From the NCBI GenBank assembly GCA_038049695.1, contig CP142457.1, positions 56,168,501-56,232,500 on the forward strand: 64,000 nucleotides of DNA. The letters run 5' to 3'. Positions within the stretch are counted from its first letter, which is position 1; the number at the start of each line of letters is the position of its first letter. The position numbers and the translations under genes were made by a program. This document shows positions 48,640-61,466 of the stretch, piece by piece. The notes beneath the pieces were generated by a model, which did no database searches, had not been told where the DNA came from, and saw only the letters and a list, made by a program, of their open reading frames with translations. The stretch comes from Cinnamomum chago. Its lineage: Eukaryota > Streptophyta > Magnoliopsida > Laurales > Lauraceae.

Positions 48640-48652
48640 GGCTCTGATACCA
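48640..48652 (-). other. Primer-binding site (initiator tRNA-Met)
   Basis: The minus strand reads TGGTATCAGAGCC, two bases after the end of the 5' LTR. This is the usual plant initiator-Met complement used by copia elements, and it fixes the element's orientation. Confidence 0.9.
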
Positions 48653-48654
48653 AT

Positions 48655-50480
48655 TGAAAGTCCACGAGGATCCTAACCCTAGAGGGGGGGGGGTGAATAG
48701 GGTGTGCTACAACTATGACCAATTAAGACCAATTTTAACTTCTTAAGGCAAACTAGTCACATGTGATGAATAATCAATCAATATGCGGAAGCTAAACAAA
48801 ATCAATCACCACATAGCAATCACCACAACACAATATTTATAGTGGTTCGGCCAACGTGCCTACATCCACTACCGGCTTGTGAATCCAACACCCCACCGGA
48901 TTTCCACTATTTATGCTTTTTCAAAGGCTAAGCAATAACCTATACAATGTTGCTTTTCAAAGGCTAAACAACAACCTTACAATGTGCTTTTCAAGGCTAA
49001 GCAATAACCTTTACAATGTTGCTTTTCAAAGGCTAAACAACAACCTTACAATTTAAGCTCAATTTAATTTGCCTCTAAATAGGCGGATATGAAAATTAAA
49101 ATCCTAACTCACACAAACACTCTATGAATGCAAAGTTGTATGCTTATGAGGTGTGTGTGTGATGACTCCAATCAAGTTTAAAAAGAAGGCCCACTCAATA
49201 TATTGCTTAAAGCAATTCAAAGTTTATAGCTCATAAAAGGTTTGATTGAAGTCTTAGGCAAATCACATGTATGAAATTCAACTTGTTTATGACATGAAAA
49301 TCAAGGACTAACAAGTTGTGTGAAAATGGCTAATTTAGAACATGTGATGCATGTGCATGTTGTTTTCAAAACCAAATTAATTTTACTAATGTTTAAATGA
49401 ATGAAAACAACAAGCAATGTTTCAACCAAGAAAAAGAATCATGCTATGTAAAGAAAATCAAAGATTTAGGCTAAGCATGATTAAGAAAGTTTAAAACAAA
49501 ACTTGGGTTGAAAACAAAGTGATGAATCCAAACTTGAATATCAAAGATGGAGGGAAGAAAGGATTCAACACATCATTGTTATCATGCTTGAAATCATTTT
49601 CCAAAGATTCAAAATAAAGCACATAACAAATGATTAATAAAAGTAAAACTTACTTGGAGATTTAACTTAGTTGATCCAAGCTTAAGCTTCACTTAATGAC
49701 CCTTTAGCCTCTCTTAGTTCCTCCCCTTTGTCTTGTCTCAAAGCTCCTCAAAGAAGGCTTAAAAATCTCCAACCAAAGACAAAGGAAAGAACTCATTTAT
49801 ATCCCCAAAACAGCCCAACGGCTATATCCCCGGTTGACCCCATGACAGGCCGGTTAACCGGATACACACAACGGTCATAAAAAGAGCCGTTTGGCTTCAG
49901 GAGCCCGGTTGACCGGCCCTGTTTTGCCGGTTGACCGGCCCTCTTGGCCGGTTGACCGGCCATACATGGCCGGTTGACCGAGCCTGCTGCCCCAATTTCC
50001 CATTTTTTGGGTTTTTGAAGATTTCCTTTGGGGATCTCTTGGGTCATTAAAATCAAGCTTTTTCACATGTTTTAAATCATCCAAAGATGTATAAAAACAT
50101 GAAACATCCAAAGCCTAAAATGATTTGAAACTTTAAACCATAGGCTAGCTTGATTTCTAAAAACTCCTTTTTCAAAAACAATGCATGCATATATGATTAT
50201 GAAGGGATGTATGTATGCAAAGTTCAAAACTAAATAGACAAGATGATTTTCCAAATATAATGCACAAGGAAATAGGTTTTCAAAAGAGTTTGGGTTTCAA
50301 AACTAATGCATCCAAGTTCAAAACCAAAACATGCATAAAACAAGAACTTTTCCAAATCTTAAAAGCTATGCATGTATGAAACTAAATTTCAAGGTTTTCT
50401 CAAACAATGCAAGTGTGAGAATTCAAATGATGCTAAAGTGCAAATGCATCCACCAAATTGCAAATACAAAATCCCTAACA
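48655..50480 (-). repeat. 5' LTR of the element (right copy)
   Basis: 1826 bp. Compared with the left LTR it carries four rather than two tandem units of about 22 bp containing GGCCGGTTGACCGGCC (49905-49984). This explains most of the 39-bp length difference. The promoter driving the gag transcript should lie here, reading leftward. Confidence 0.93.
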
Positions 50481-52274
50481 ATGAGACCCATGAAGATTGA
50501 GTATGACTCATGTCAGAAGTAAGTGTTTAAGTGTCTAATGGCTGTGCACATCCTAAACTTGATTTGCATGGAGATGTTCACGAAATTTCCAAACTAAACA
50601 TATCTTTGGTTCTATGAAATACTTGATTCTTAAACGGGTTTATACAGGGGGAAAAATCATTACCATTAGAAACCGGAGAACCTAATATCTGCGTTTGAGA
50701 ACATACTTGAAACCGACAAAATCTTGATTGCAACGAAAGAATTTCAAAAAATGACTACATTTATAATATGGGTTGGATTGGTTAGGTACTTCAATGCAAG
50801 ACCACTACATTGAGAATCAGGAGAGATTTGGATTTACTTACTTACCTTCCAAAATAGAAAAATAATAAAATAAGATATTTTTCTTGGTAGAGATGATTTC
50901 TATTTCATAATATATATAGTTTATATCCTACAGCAGTGATATTAGGTCCTCTCCCTAATATGATATGAGATCTAAAGTATTCTGAGTGGGCCCCATAGAT
51001 ATTCTCTGTGCGCGATCGTATGGCTTATAAGCCATGTGGATGGAAAAAAATGTCCAATGGGGCAACATGTTATTCAATCTCTCACCCAATAGTAAATGTA
51101 TATGGCGTCCAAGATGGTCTATACTTGGATTTTTTTTGGATTCGAGTCCTTTGGGTAATTAAGGAGGGGTCCAAAGTATTGTGGACAACCTCCGTTATTA
51201 AATATACATATATATATATATAGGTTTATTATTTTATTTTATTTTTGTTCATGTTGTTTTATACATTACTTTTCCCTATTAAAAGAAAAGATTTTCTTTA
51301 TTTATTTCTCTATTGTTTTTTTTCATAAGCGCGAACTTTTGGGACGACCCAAGCAATTTTTAAAAAAAATTGATTCTTTTATTAATTTTCTTTATCTAAT
51401 AATGAAGATTTAAGAAAATATTAAATATAAGTATGTCTCTAGTTCAATGTTAAAGGAAATGGAAAGGCTTGCTTGGAATGTAGTTGGATATGGGCACTCA
51501 CGCAGCTTTCCCGCTACATGCATCAGCGGTAAGTTAGCATTTGCCAGATTTCCTCCTCTCGCAGAGGAGGAAATCTGGAAGTTGAAGCTTTACCGCCGAT
51601 AAGTACAGCGGTAAAGTGTAATTTTCAGGATTTCCTCCCCTCTAAGCGGAGGAAAACCTGTAAACGAACTCTTATCATATTTTGCCTTTTTAAAATCTTA
51701 GTTGGGTCGTTGGTCCGGGGTTTGGCCCAAACAATGTGGGATGGGCATGTTTAATTAACGTTTAAACACAATACTATCAAATCACATAGTGAATCACTCT
51801 TTTGGTCAATTTACTTTACCGGTGAAGTAAAGTGATTGGTTAAATACAAAGAGAGAGCAAGAGTGAATGTTTGAAAAAATCAGAAGGCGAAAGTGTAGCT
51901 CTTTGACTATTTATTTTAAGAAGAGTTTTTTTTGTAAGGGTGATCGTAGACAAGGCCGGCCCGCATTGGTTCGACGATGTGGTTTAGGTTATAATAGATG
52001 GGCCGTGCTTAGAGTTTTTTTATTTGGACTCGGTCGTTGAGATTTGGAATCTTTGCCCGGCCCAAATATACATATATAATTGTAAACGAGGGACTAGTAA
52101 TGCGGAGACTCAAACCCATGACCTCTCATATAGGGTGATATGACAAGGCTAGTTGAGCTACAACCTAGGACGTCAAATGAATTTTTTCTTTTCTTTTTTC
52201 GTTATTATATAAGTTAAACTCAGGATATGCTAGTGCTTCATCATTTACAGGCGGGCCGGTCTTGGGCAAGCAAT

Positions 52275-55200
52275 TTCTGGCCCGACCTGGGCCTGAGCCA
52301 GGGTCAAGTTTCTAATTTAGAAGACGGGCCGGGCATGGATGTTCCTCGGCCCAGCCCAGCCCGTCCCATGTACAACCCAAGTTGTTGTTGTTGCTTTTTT
52401 TTTTTTTTGTCATTTAGTGGCTTGAGAGTGTCTCTTTCTAACTTTTTCGTTTTTTTTTTTTGAAGGAAGATGTATTTTTGGAATTTAGTATCGTTTGATG
52501 TGATCCGCTTCTTTTTATTGTCTCTTGAGTTAACCCTTTACTCTACGTCACTGGTAAAGTAAGTTACCAAATAGGAAATAGTTAGTGAGAGAGAAGTGAA
52601 TACATAGGGTGGGGTCCACACTTGATTAAATCCTACTGCACAAGATCAATATCATTTCGGCTTTTGGGTTCGAATCCTTAGACATGAAAAGTGATTCTCA
52701 TTATCGAATAGGTAGGGGGAATGGGCTCTCTAAAACCAAGCAGAAGATGAAATCAATATGAAGAATTGATACGGTACGTGCCTGCGTACCTCAATTTAGG
52801 TTGAGTATGGGCCAACCTCATCGATCCAGTCCGGACTTGACCACTTTCCATCTATAGGATAGGCATTTCTCATTCAGCGAAAAGGCTTCTCATGGTCTGA
52901 TTCAGCCCGAGCCTAACCTGTGTCTAGCCTGCATTGGACTACATTGGGCTCCGACTTAGGCTCGTGGTCTTACCTGTGGAGGGGGGCGGGGGGGGGGGGT
53001 GCGCTTTATCATCTATATTGGAGTTTGAGGGCCGTTTAGGCGGCCTTTCACAAAGTCTAAGGGGAGTTTTTCATTAAAATCATCTAGAAATAAAAAGGCA
53101 AACTTTTTGAAGACTTTGTATTGATGTTGTTATTAAAAAAACAAAATTGGACTGCTATTTATCGATTATCTTTGCAGCCAACATATGTATATCTATATAT
53201 ATAGTAAGGCTTTTCTAAGATGTAGCTTATGTTATCCTAAGCTGAATTAACGGTAACGGTCTCACAAATCAAAGTCGACAATCTCTGTTCTTGGCACGAT
53301 GGAACTCGAAAATCCAGTTTGGATTTATCGTGATTTTGGAGACGATGACTTGAGACAGTTTACGATGGAGATGATTTCACAAACGATTTCAGCCTAGGAT
53401 AAGATAAGCTGCAGCTTAGGAGAGCCCCTCTCCTACTTATATATATATATATTTGATTGTTCATTTAGGTTTGATTGTTTGACCTTTTCTTTAATATTAT
53501 ATTTATTATTTTAGCCCATGCGTTGCCTCGAGTCTTTACTGGTCTAAAAGCGAGAATGAGACCCATGAAGATTGAGTATGACTCATGTCAGAAGTAAGTG
53601 TTTAAGTGTCTAATGGCTGTGCACATCCTAAACTTGATTTGCATGGAGATGTTCACGAAATTTCCAAACTAAACATATCTTTGGTTCTATGAAATACTTG
53701 ATTCTTAAACGGGTTTATGCAGGGGGAAAAATCATTACCATTAGAAACCGGAGAACCTAATATCTGCGTTTGAGAACATACTTGAAACCGACAAAATCTT
53801 GATTGCAACGAAAGAATTTCAAAAAATGACTACATTTATAATATGGGTTGGATTGGTTAGGTACTTCAATGCAAGACCACTACATTGAGAATCAGGAGAG
53901 ATTTGGATTTACTTACTTACCTTCCAAAATAGAAAAATAATAAAATAAGATATTTTTCTTGGTAGAGAGGATTTCTATTTCATAATATATATAGTTTATA
54001 TCCTACAGCAGTGATATTAGGTCCTCTCCCTAATATGATATGAGATCTAAAGTATTCTGAGTGGGCCCCATAGATATTCTCTGTGCGCGATCGTATGGCT
54101 TATAAGCCATGTGGATGGAAAAAAATGTCCAATGGGGCAACATGTTATTCAATCTCTCACCCAATAGTAAATGTATATGGCGTCCAAGATGGTCTATACT
54201 TGGATTTTTTTGGATTCGAGTCCTTTGGGTAATTAAGGAGGGGTCCAAAGTATTGTGGACAACCTCCGTTATTAAATATACATATATATATAGGTTTATT
54301 CTTTTATTTTATTTTTGTTCATGTTGTTTTATACATTACTTTTCCCTATTAAAAGAAAAGATTTTCTTTATTTATTTCTCTATTTTTTTTTTTCATAAGC
54401 GCGAACTTTTGGGACGACCCAAGCAATTTTTTAAAAAAATTGATTCTTTTATTAATTTTCTTTATCTAATAATGAAGATTTAAGAAAATATTAAATATAA
54501 GTATGTCTCTAGTTCAATGTTAGAGGAAATGGAAAGGCTTGCTTGGAATGTAGTTGGATATGGGCACTCACGCAGCTTTCCCGCTACATGCATCAGCGGT
54601 AAGTTAGCATTTGCCAGATTTCCTCCTCTCGCAGAGGAGGAAATCTGGAAGTTGAAGCTTTACCGCCGATAAGTACAACGGTAAAGTGTAATTTTCAGGA
54701 TTTCCTCCCCTCTAAGCGGAGGAAAACCTGTAAACGAATTCTTATCATATTTTGCCTTTTTAAAATCTTAGTTGGGTCGTTGGTCCGGGGTTTGGCCCAA
54801 ACAATGTGGGATGGGCATGTTTAATTAACGTTTAAACGCAATACTATCAAATCACATAGTGAATCACTCTTTTGGTCAATTTACTTTACCGGTGAAGTAA
54901 AGTGATTGGTTAAATACAAAGAGAGAGCAAGAGTGAATGTTTGAAAAAATCAGAAGGCGAAAGTGTAGCTCTTTGACTATTTATTTTAAGAAGAGTTTTT
55001 TTTGTAAGGGTGATCGTAGACAAGGCCGGCCCGCATTGGTTCGGCGATGTGGTTTAGGTTATAATAGATGGGCCGTGCTTAGAGTTTTTTTATTTGGACT
55101 CGGTCGTTGAGATTTGGAATCTTTGCCCGGCCCAAATATACATATATAATTGTAAACGAGGGACTAGTAATGCGGAGACTCAAACCCATGACCTCTCATA

Positions 55201-55342
55201 TAGGGTGATATGACAAGGCTAGTTGAGCTACAACCTAGGACGTCAAATGAATTTTTTTTTCTTTTTTCGTTATTATATAAGTTAAACTCAGGATATGCTA
55301 GTGCTTCATCATTTACAGGCGGGCCGGTCTTGGGCAAGCAAT
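52275..55342 (+). repeat. Array unit 5
   Basis: 3068 bp. It carries the CTACATGCATCAGC foldback variant of units 4-8 and is the first to carry TTAGAGGAAATGG (near 54520). The G-run is 6 G, C, 12 G near 52981-52999. The foldback is at 54596-54666. Confidence 0.95.
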
Positions 55343-58300
55343 TTCTGGCCCGACCTGGGCCTGAGCCAGGGTCAAGTTTCTAATTTAGAAGTCGGGCCGG
55401 GCATGGATGTTCCTCGGCCCAGCCCACCCCGTCCCATGTACAACCCAAGTTGTTGTTGTTGCTTCTTTTTTTTTTGTCATTTAGTGGCTTGAGAGTGTCT
55501 CTTTCTAACTTTTTCGTTTTTTTTTTTGAAGGAAGATGTATTTTTGGAATTTAGTATCGTTTGATGTGATCCGCTTCTTTTTATTGTCTCTTGAATTAAC
55601 CCTTTACTCTACGTCACTGGTAAAGTAAGTTACCAAATAGGAAATAGTTAGTGAGAGAGAAGTGAATACATAGGGTGGGGTCCACACTTGATTAAATCCT
55701 ACTGCAAAAGATCAATATCATTTCGGCTTTTGGGTTCGAATCCTTAGACATGAAAAGTGATTTTCATTATCGAATAGGTAGGGGGAATGGGCTCTCTAAA
55801 ACCAAGCAGAAGATGAAATCAATATGAAGAATTGATACGGTACGTGCCTGCGTACCTCAATTTAGGTTGAGTATGGGCCAACCTCATCGATCCAGTCCGG
55901 ACTTGACCACTTTCCATCTATAGGATAGGCATATCTCATTCAGCGAAAAGGCTTCTCATGGTCTGATTCAGCCCGAGCCTAACCTGTGTCTAGCCTGCAT
56001 TGGACTACATTGGGCTCCGACTTAGGCTCGTGGTCTTACCTGTGGAGGGGGGCGGGGGGGTGCGCTTTATCATCTATATTGGAGTTTGAGGGCCGTTTAG
56101 GCGGCCTTTCACAAACTCTAAGGGGAGTTTTTCATTAAAATCATCTAGAAACAAAAGGCAAACTTTTTGAAGACTTTGTATTGATGTTGTTATTAAAAAA
56201 ACAAAATTGGACTGCTATTTATCGATTATCTTTGCAGCCAACATATGTATATCTATATATATAGTAAGGCTTTTCTAAGATGTAGCTTATGTTATCCTAA
56301 GCTGAATTAACGGTAACGGTCTCACAAATCAAAGTCGACAATCTCTGTTCTTGGCACGATGGAACTCGAAAATCCAGTTTGGATTTATCGTGATTTTGGA
56401 GACGATGACTTGAGACAGTTTACGATGGAGATGATTTCACAAACGATTTCAGCCTAGGATAAGATAAGCTGCAGCTTAGGAGAGCCCCTCTCCTACTTAT
56501 ATATATATATATATATATTTGATTGTTCATTTAGGTTTGATTGTTTGACCTTTTCTTTAATATTATATTTATTATTTTAGCCCATGCGTTGCCTCGAGTC
56601 TTTACTGGTCTAAAAGCGAGAATGAGACCCATGAAGATTGAGTATGACTCATGTCAGAAGTAAGTGTTTAAGTGTCTAATGGCTGTGCACATCCTAAACT
56701 TGATATGCATGGAGATGTTCACGAAATTTCCAAACTAAACATATCTTTGGTTCTATGAAATACTTGATTCTTAAACGGGTTTATGCAGGGGGAAAAATCA
56801 TTACCATTAGAAACCGGAGAACCTAATATCTGCGTTTGAGAACATACATGAAACCGACAAAATCTTGATTGCAACGAAAGAATTTCAAAAAATGACTACA
56901 TTTATAATATGGGTTGGATTGGTTAGGTACTTCAATGCAAGACCACTACATTGAGAATCAGGAGAGATTTGGATTTACTTACTTACCTTCCAAAATAGAA
57001 AAATAATAAAATAAGATATTTTTCTTGGTAGAGAGGATTTCTATTTCATAATATATATAGTTTATATCCTACAGCAGTGATATTAGGTCCTCTCCCTAAT
57101 ATGATATGAGATCTAAAGTATTCTGAGTGGGCCCCATAGATATTCTCTGTGCGCGATCGTATGGCTTATAAGCCATGTGGATGGAAAAAAATGTCCAATG
57201 GGGCAACATGTTATTCAATCTCTCACCCAATAGTAAATGTATATGGCGTCCAAGATGGTCTATACTTGGATTTTTTTGGATTCGAGTCCTTTGGGTAATT
57301 AAGGAGGGGTCCAAAGTATTGTGGACAACCTCCGTTATTAAATATACATATATATATAGGTTTATTCTTTTATTTTATTTTTGTTCATGTTGTTTTATAC
57401 ATTACTTTTCCCTATTAAAAGAAAAGATTTTCTTTATTTATTTCTCTATTTTTTTTTCATAAGCGCGAACTTTTGGGACGACCCAAGCAATTTTTAAAAA
57501 AAATTGATTCTTTTATTAATTTTCTTTATCTAATAATGAAGATTTAAGAAAATATTAAATATAAGTATGTCTCTAGTTCAATGTTAGAGGAAATGGAAAG
57601 GCTTGCTTGGAATGTAGTTGGATATGGGCACTCACGCAGCTTTCCCGCTACATGCATCAGCGGTAAGTTAGCATTTGCCAGATTTCCTCCTCTCGCAGAG
57701 GAGGAAATCTGGAAGTTGAAGCTTTACCGCCGATAAGTACAGCGGTAAAGTGTAATTTTCAGGATTTCCTCCCCTCTAAGCGGAGGAAAACCTGTAAACG
57801 AATTCTTATCATATTTTGCCTTTTTAAAATCTTAGTTGGGTCGTTGGTCCGGGGTTTGGCCCAAACAATGTGGGATGGGCATGTTTAATTAACGTTTAAA
57901 CGCAATACTATCAAATCACATAGTGAATCACTCTTTTGGTCAATTTACTTTACCGGTGAAGTAAAGTGATTGGTTAAATACAAAGAGAGAGCAAGAGTGA
58001 ATGTTTGAAAAAATCAGAAGGCGAAAGTGTAGCTCTTTGACTATTTATTTTAAGAAGAGTTTTTTTTGTAAGGGTGATCGTAGACAAGGCCGGCCCGCAT
58101 TGGTTCGGCGATGTGGTTTAGGTTATAATAGATGGGCCGTGCTTAGAGTTTTTTTATTTGGACTCGGTCGTTGAGATTTGGAATCTTTGCCCGGCCCAAA
58201 TATACATATATAATTGTAAACGAGGGACTAGTAATGCGGAGACTCAAACCCATGACCTCTCATATAGGGTGATATGACAAGGCTAGTTGAGCTACAACCT

Positions 58301-58406
58301 AGGACGTCAAATGAATTTTTTTTTCTTTTTTCGTTATTATATAAGTTAAACTCAGGATATGCTAGTGCTTCATCATTTACAGGCGGGCCGGTCTTGGGCA
58401 AGCAAT
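55343..58406 (+). repeat. Array unit 6
   Basis: 3064 bp. It shares CCCACCCCGTCCC (near 55423) and ACAAACTCTAAGG (near 56111) with units 7 and 8 only. The foldback is at 57660-57730. Confidence 0.95.
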
Positions 58407-61400
58407 TTCTGGCCCGACCTGGGCCTGAGCCAGGGTCAAGTTTCTAATTTAGAAGTCGGGCCGGGCATGGATGTTCCTCGGCCCAGCCCACCCCGTCCCA
58501 TGTACAACCCAAGTTGTTGTTGTTGCTTCTTTTTTTTTTTGTCATTTAGTGGCTTGAGAGTGTCTCTTTCTAACTTTTTCGTTTTTTTTTTTGAAGGAAG
58601 ATGTATTTTTGGAATTTAGTATCGTTTGATGTGATCCGCTTCTTTTTATTGTCTCTTGAATTAACCCTTTACTCTACGTCACTGGTAAAGTAAGTTACCA
58701 AATAGGAAATAGTTAGTGAGAGAGAAGTGAATACATAGGGTGGGGTCCACACTTGATTAAATCCTACTGCAAAAGATCAATATCATTTCGGCTTTTGGGT
58801 TCGAATCCTTAGACATGAAAAGTGATTTTCATTATCGAATAGGTAGGGGGAATGGGCTCTCTAAAACCAAGCAGAAGATGAAATCAATATGAAGAATTGA
58901 TACGGTACGTGCCTGCGTACCTCAATTTAGGTTGAGTATGGGCCAACCTCATCGATCCAGTCCGGACTTGACCACTTTCCATCTATAGGATAGGCATATC
59001 TCATTCAGCGAAAAGGCTTCTCATGGTCTGATTCAGCCCGAGCCTAACCTGTGTCTAGCCTGCATTGGACTACATTGGGCTCCGACTTAGGCTCGTGGTC
59101 TTACCTGTGGAGGGGGGCGGGGGGGTGCGCTTTATCATCTATATTGGAGTTTGAGGGCCGTTTAGGCGGCCTTTCACAAACTCTAAGGGGAGTTTTTCAT
59201 TAAAATCATCTAGAAACAAAAGGCAAACTTTTTGAAGACTTTGTATTGATGTTGTTATTAAAAAAACAAAATTGGACTGCTATTTATCGATTATCTTTGC
59301 AGCCAACATATGTATATCTATATATATAGTAAGGCTTTTCTAAGATGTAGCTTATGTTATCCTAAGCTGAATTAACGGTAACGGTCTCACAAATCAAAGT
59401 CGACAATCTCTGTTTTTGGCACGATGGAACTCGAAAATCCAGTTTGGATTTATCGTGATTTTGGAGACGATGACTTGAGACAGTTTACGATGGAGATGAT
59501 TTCACAAACGATTTCAGCCTAGGATAAGATAAGCTGCAGCTTAGGAGAGCCCCTCTCCTACTTATATATATATATATATTTGATTGTTCATTTAGGTTTG
59601 ATTGTTTGACCTTTTCTTTAATATTATATTTATTATTTTAGCCCATGCGTTGCCTCGAGTCTTTACTGGTCTAAAAGCGAGAATGAGACCCATGAAGATT
59701 GAGTATGACTCATGTCAGAAGTAAGTGTTTAAGTGTCTAATGGCTGTGCACATCCTAAACTTGATTTGCATGGAGATGTTCACGAAATTTCCAAACTAAA
59801 CATATCTTTGGTTCTATGAAATACTTGATTCTTAAACGGGTTTATGCAGGGGGAAAAATCATTACCATTAGAAACCGGAGAACCTAATATCTGCGTTTGA
59901 GAACATACTTGAAACCGACAAAATCTTGATTGCAACGAAAGAATTTCAAAAAATGACTACATTTATAATATGGGTTGGATTGGTTAGGTACTTCAATGCA
60001 AGACCACTACATTGAGAATCAGGAGAGATTTGGATTTACTTACTTACCTTCCAAAATAGAAAAATAATAAAATAAGATATTTTTCTTGGTAGAGAGGATT
60101 TCTATTTCATAATATATATAGTTTATATCCTACAGCAGTGATATTAGGTCCTCTCCCTAATATGATATGAGATCTAAAGTATTCTGAGTGGGCCCCATAG
60201 ATATTCTCTGTGCGCGATCGTATGGCTTATAAGCCACGTGGATGGAAAAAAATGTCCAATGGGGCAACATGTTATTCAATCTCTCACCCAATAGTAAATG
60301 TATATGGCGTCCAAGATGGTCTATACTTGGATTTTTTTGGATTCGAGTCCTTTGGGTAATTAAGGAGGGGTCCAAAGTATTGTGGACAACCTCCGTTATT
60401 AAATATACATATATATAGGTTTATTCTTTTATTTTATTTTTGTTCATGTTGTTTTATACATTACTTTTCCCTATTAAAAGAAAAGATTTTCTTTATTTAT
60501 TTCTCTATTTTTTTTTTCATAAGCGCGAACTTTTGGGACGACCCAAGCAATTTTTAAAAAAAATTGATTCTTTTATTAATTTTCTTTATCTAATAATGAA
60601 GATTTAAGAAAATATTAAATATAAGTATGTCTCTAGTTCAATGTTAGAGGAAATGGAAAGGCTTGCTTGGAATGTAGTTGGATATGGGCACTCACGCAGC
60701 TTTCCCGCTACATGCATCAGCGGTAAGTTAGCATTTGCCAGATTTCCTCCTCTCGCAGAGGAGGAAATCTGGAAGTTGAAGCTTTACCGCCGATAAGTAC
60801 AGCGGTAAAGTGTAATTTTCAGGATTTCCTCCCCTCTAAGCGGAGGAAAACCTGTAAACGAATTCTTATCATATTTTGCCTTTTTAAAATCTTAGTTGGG
60901 TCGTTGGTCCGGGGTTTGGCCCAAACAATGTGGGATGGGCATGTTTAATTAACGTTTAAACGCAATACTATCAAATCACATAGTGAATCACTCTTTTGGT
61001 CAATTTACTTTACCGGTGAAGTAATGTGATTGGTTAAATACAAAGAGAGAGCAAGAGTGAATGTTTGAAAAAATCAGAAGGCGAAAGTGTAGCTCTTTGA
61101 CTATTTATTTTAAGAAGAGTTTTTTTTGTAAGGGTGATCGTAGACAAGGCCGGCCCGCATTGGTTCGGCGATGTGGTTTAGGTTATAATAGATGGGCCGT
61201 GCTTAGAGTTTTTTTATTTGGACTCGGTCGTTGAGATTTGGAATCTTTGCCCGGCCCAAATATACATATATAATTGTAAACGAGGGACTAGTAATGCGGA
61301 GACTCAAACCCATGACCTCTCATATAGGGTGATATGACAAGGCTAGTTGAGCTACAACCTAGGACGTCAAATGAATTTTTTTTTCTTTTTTCGTTATTAT

Positions 61401-61466
61401 ATAAGTTAAACTCAGGATATGCTAGTGCTTCATCATTTACAGGGGGGCCGGTCTTGGGCAAGCAAT
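58407..61466 (+). repeat. Array unit 7
   Basis: 3060 bp and almost identical to units 6 and 8. The foldback is at 60720-60790. Confidence 0.95.

Larger units (their letters stand above)
42795..50480 (-). mobile_element. Gag-only Ty1/copia (Sirevirus-like) LTR element
   Basis: The 7686-bp element is flanked by the 5-bp duplication ATGAG (42790-42794 and 50481-50485). Its LTRs begin TG and end CA. On the minus strand the order is 5' LTR (50480-48655), PBS TGGTATCAGAGCC (48652-48640, complementary to initiator tRNA-Met), gag-like ORF (48553-46979), a 2.4-kb non-coding stretch, PPT CAAAGGGGGAGAT (44594-44582), and 3' LTR (44581-42795). Protease, integrase, reverse transcriptase and RNase H are all missing, so movement would rely on a related autonomous element. 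Multiple PPT copies and GC-rich repeats in the LTRs recall the Sirevirus lineage. Confidence 0.92.
41515..52274 (+). repeat. Array unit 4, split by LTR element
   Basis: The unit is interrupted at 42795 by the retroelement and resumes at 50486 after the duplicated ATGAG. Without the insertion it is 3069 bp. A one-base T gain near 51130 breaks the minus-strand frame that is open in the other units. The foldback is at 51526-51596. Confidence 0.95.
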
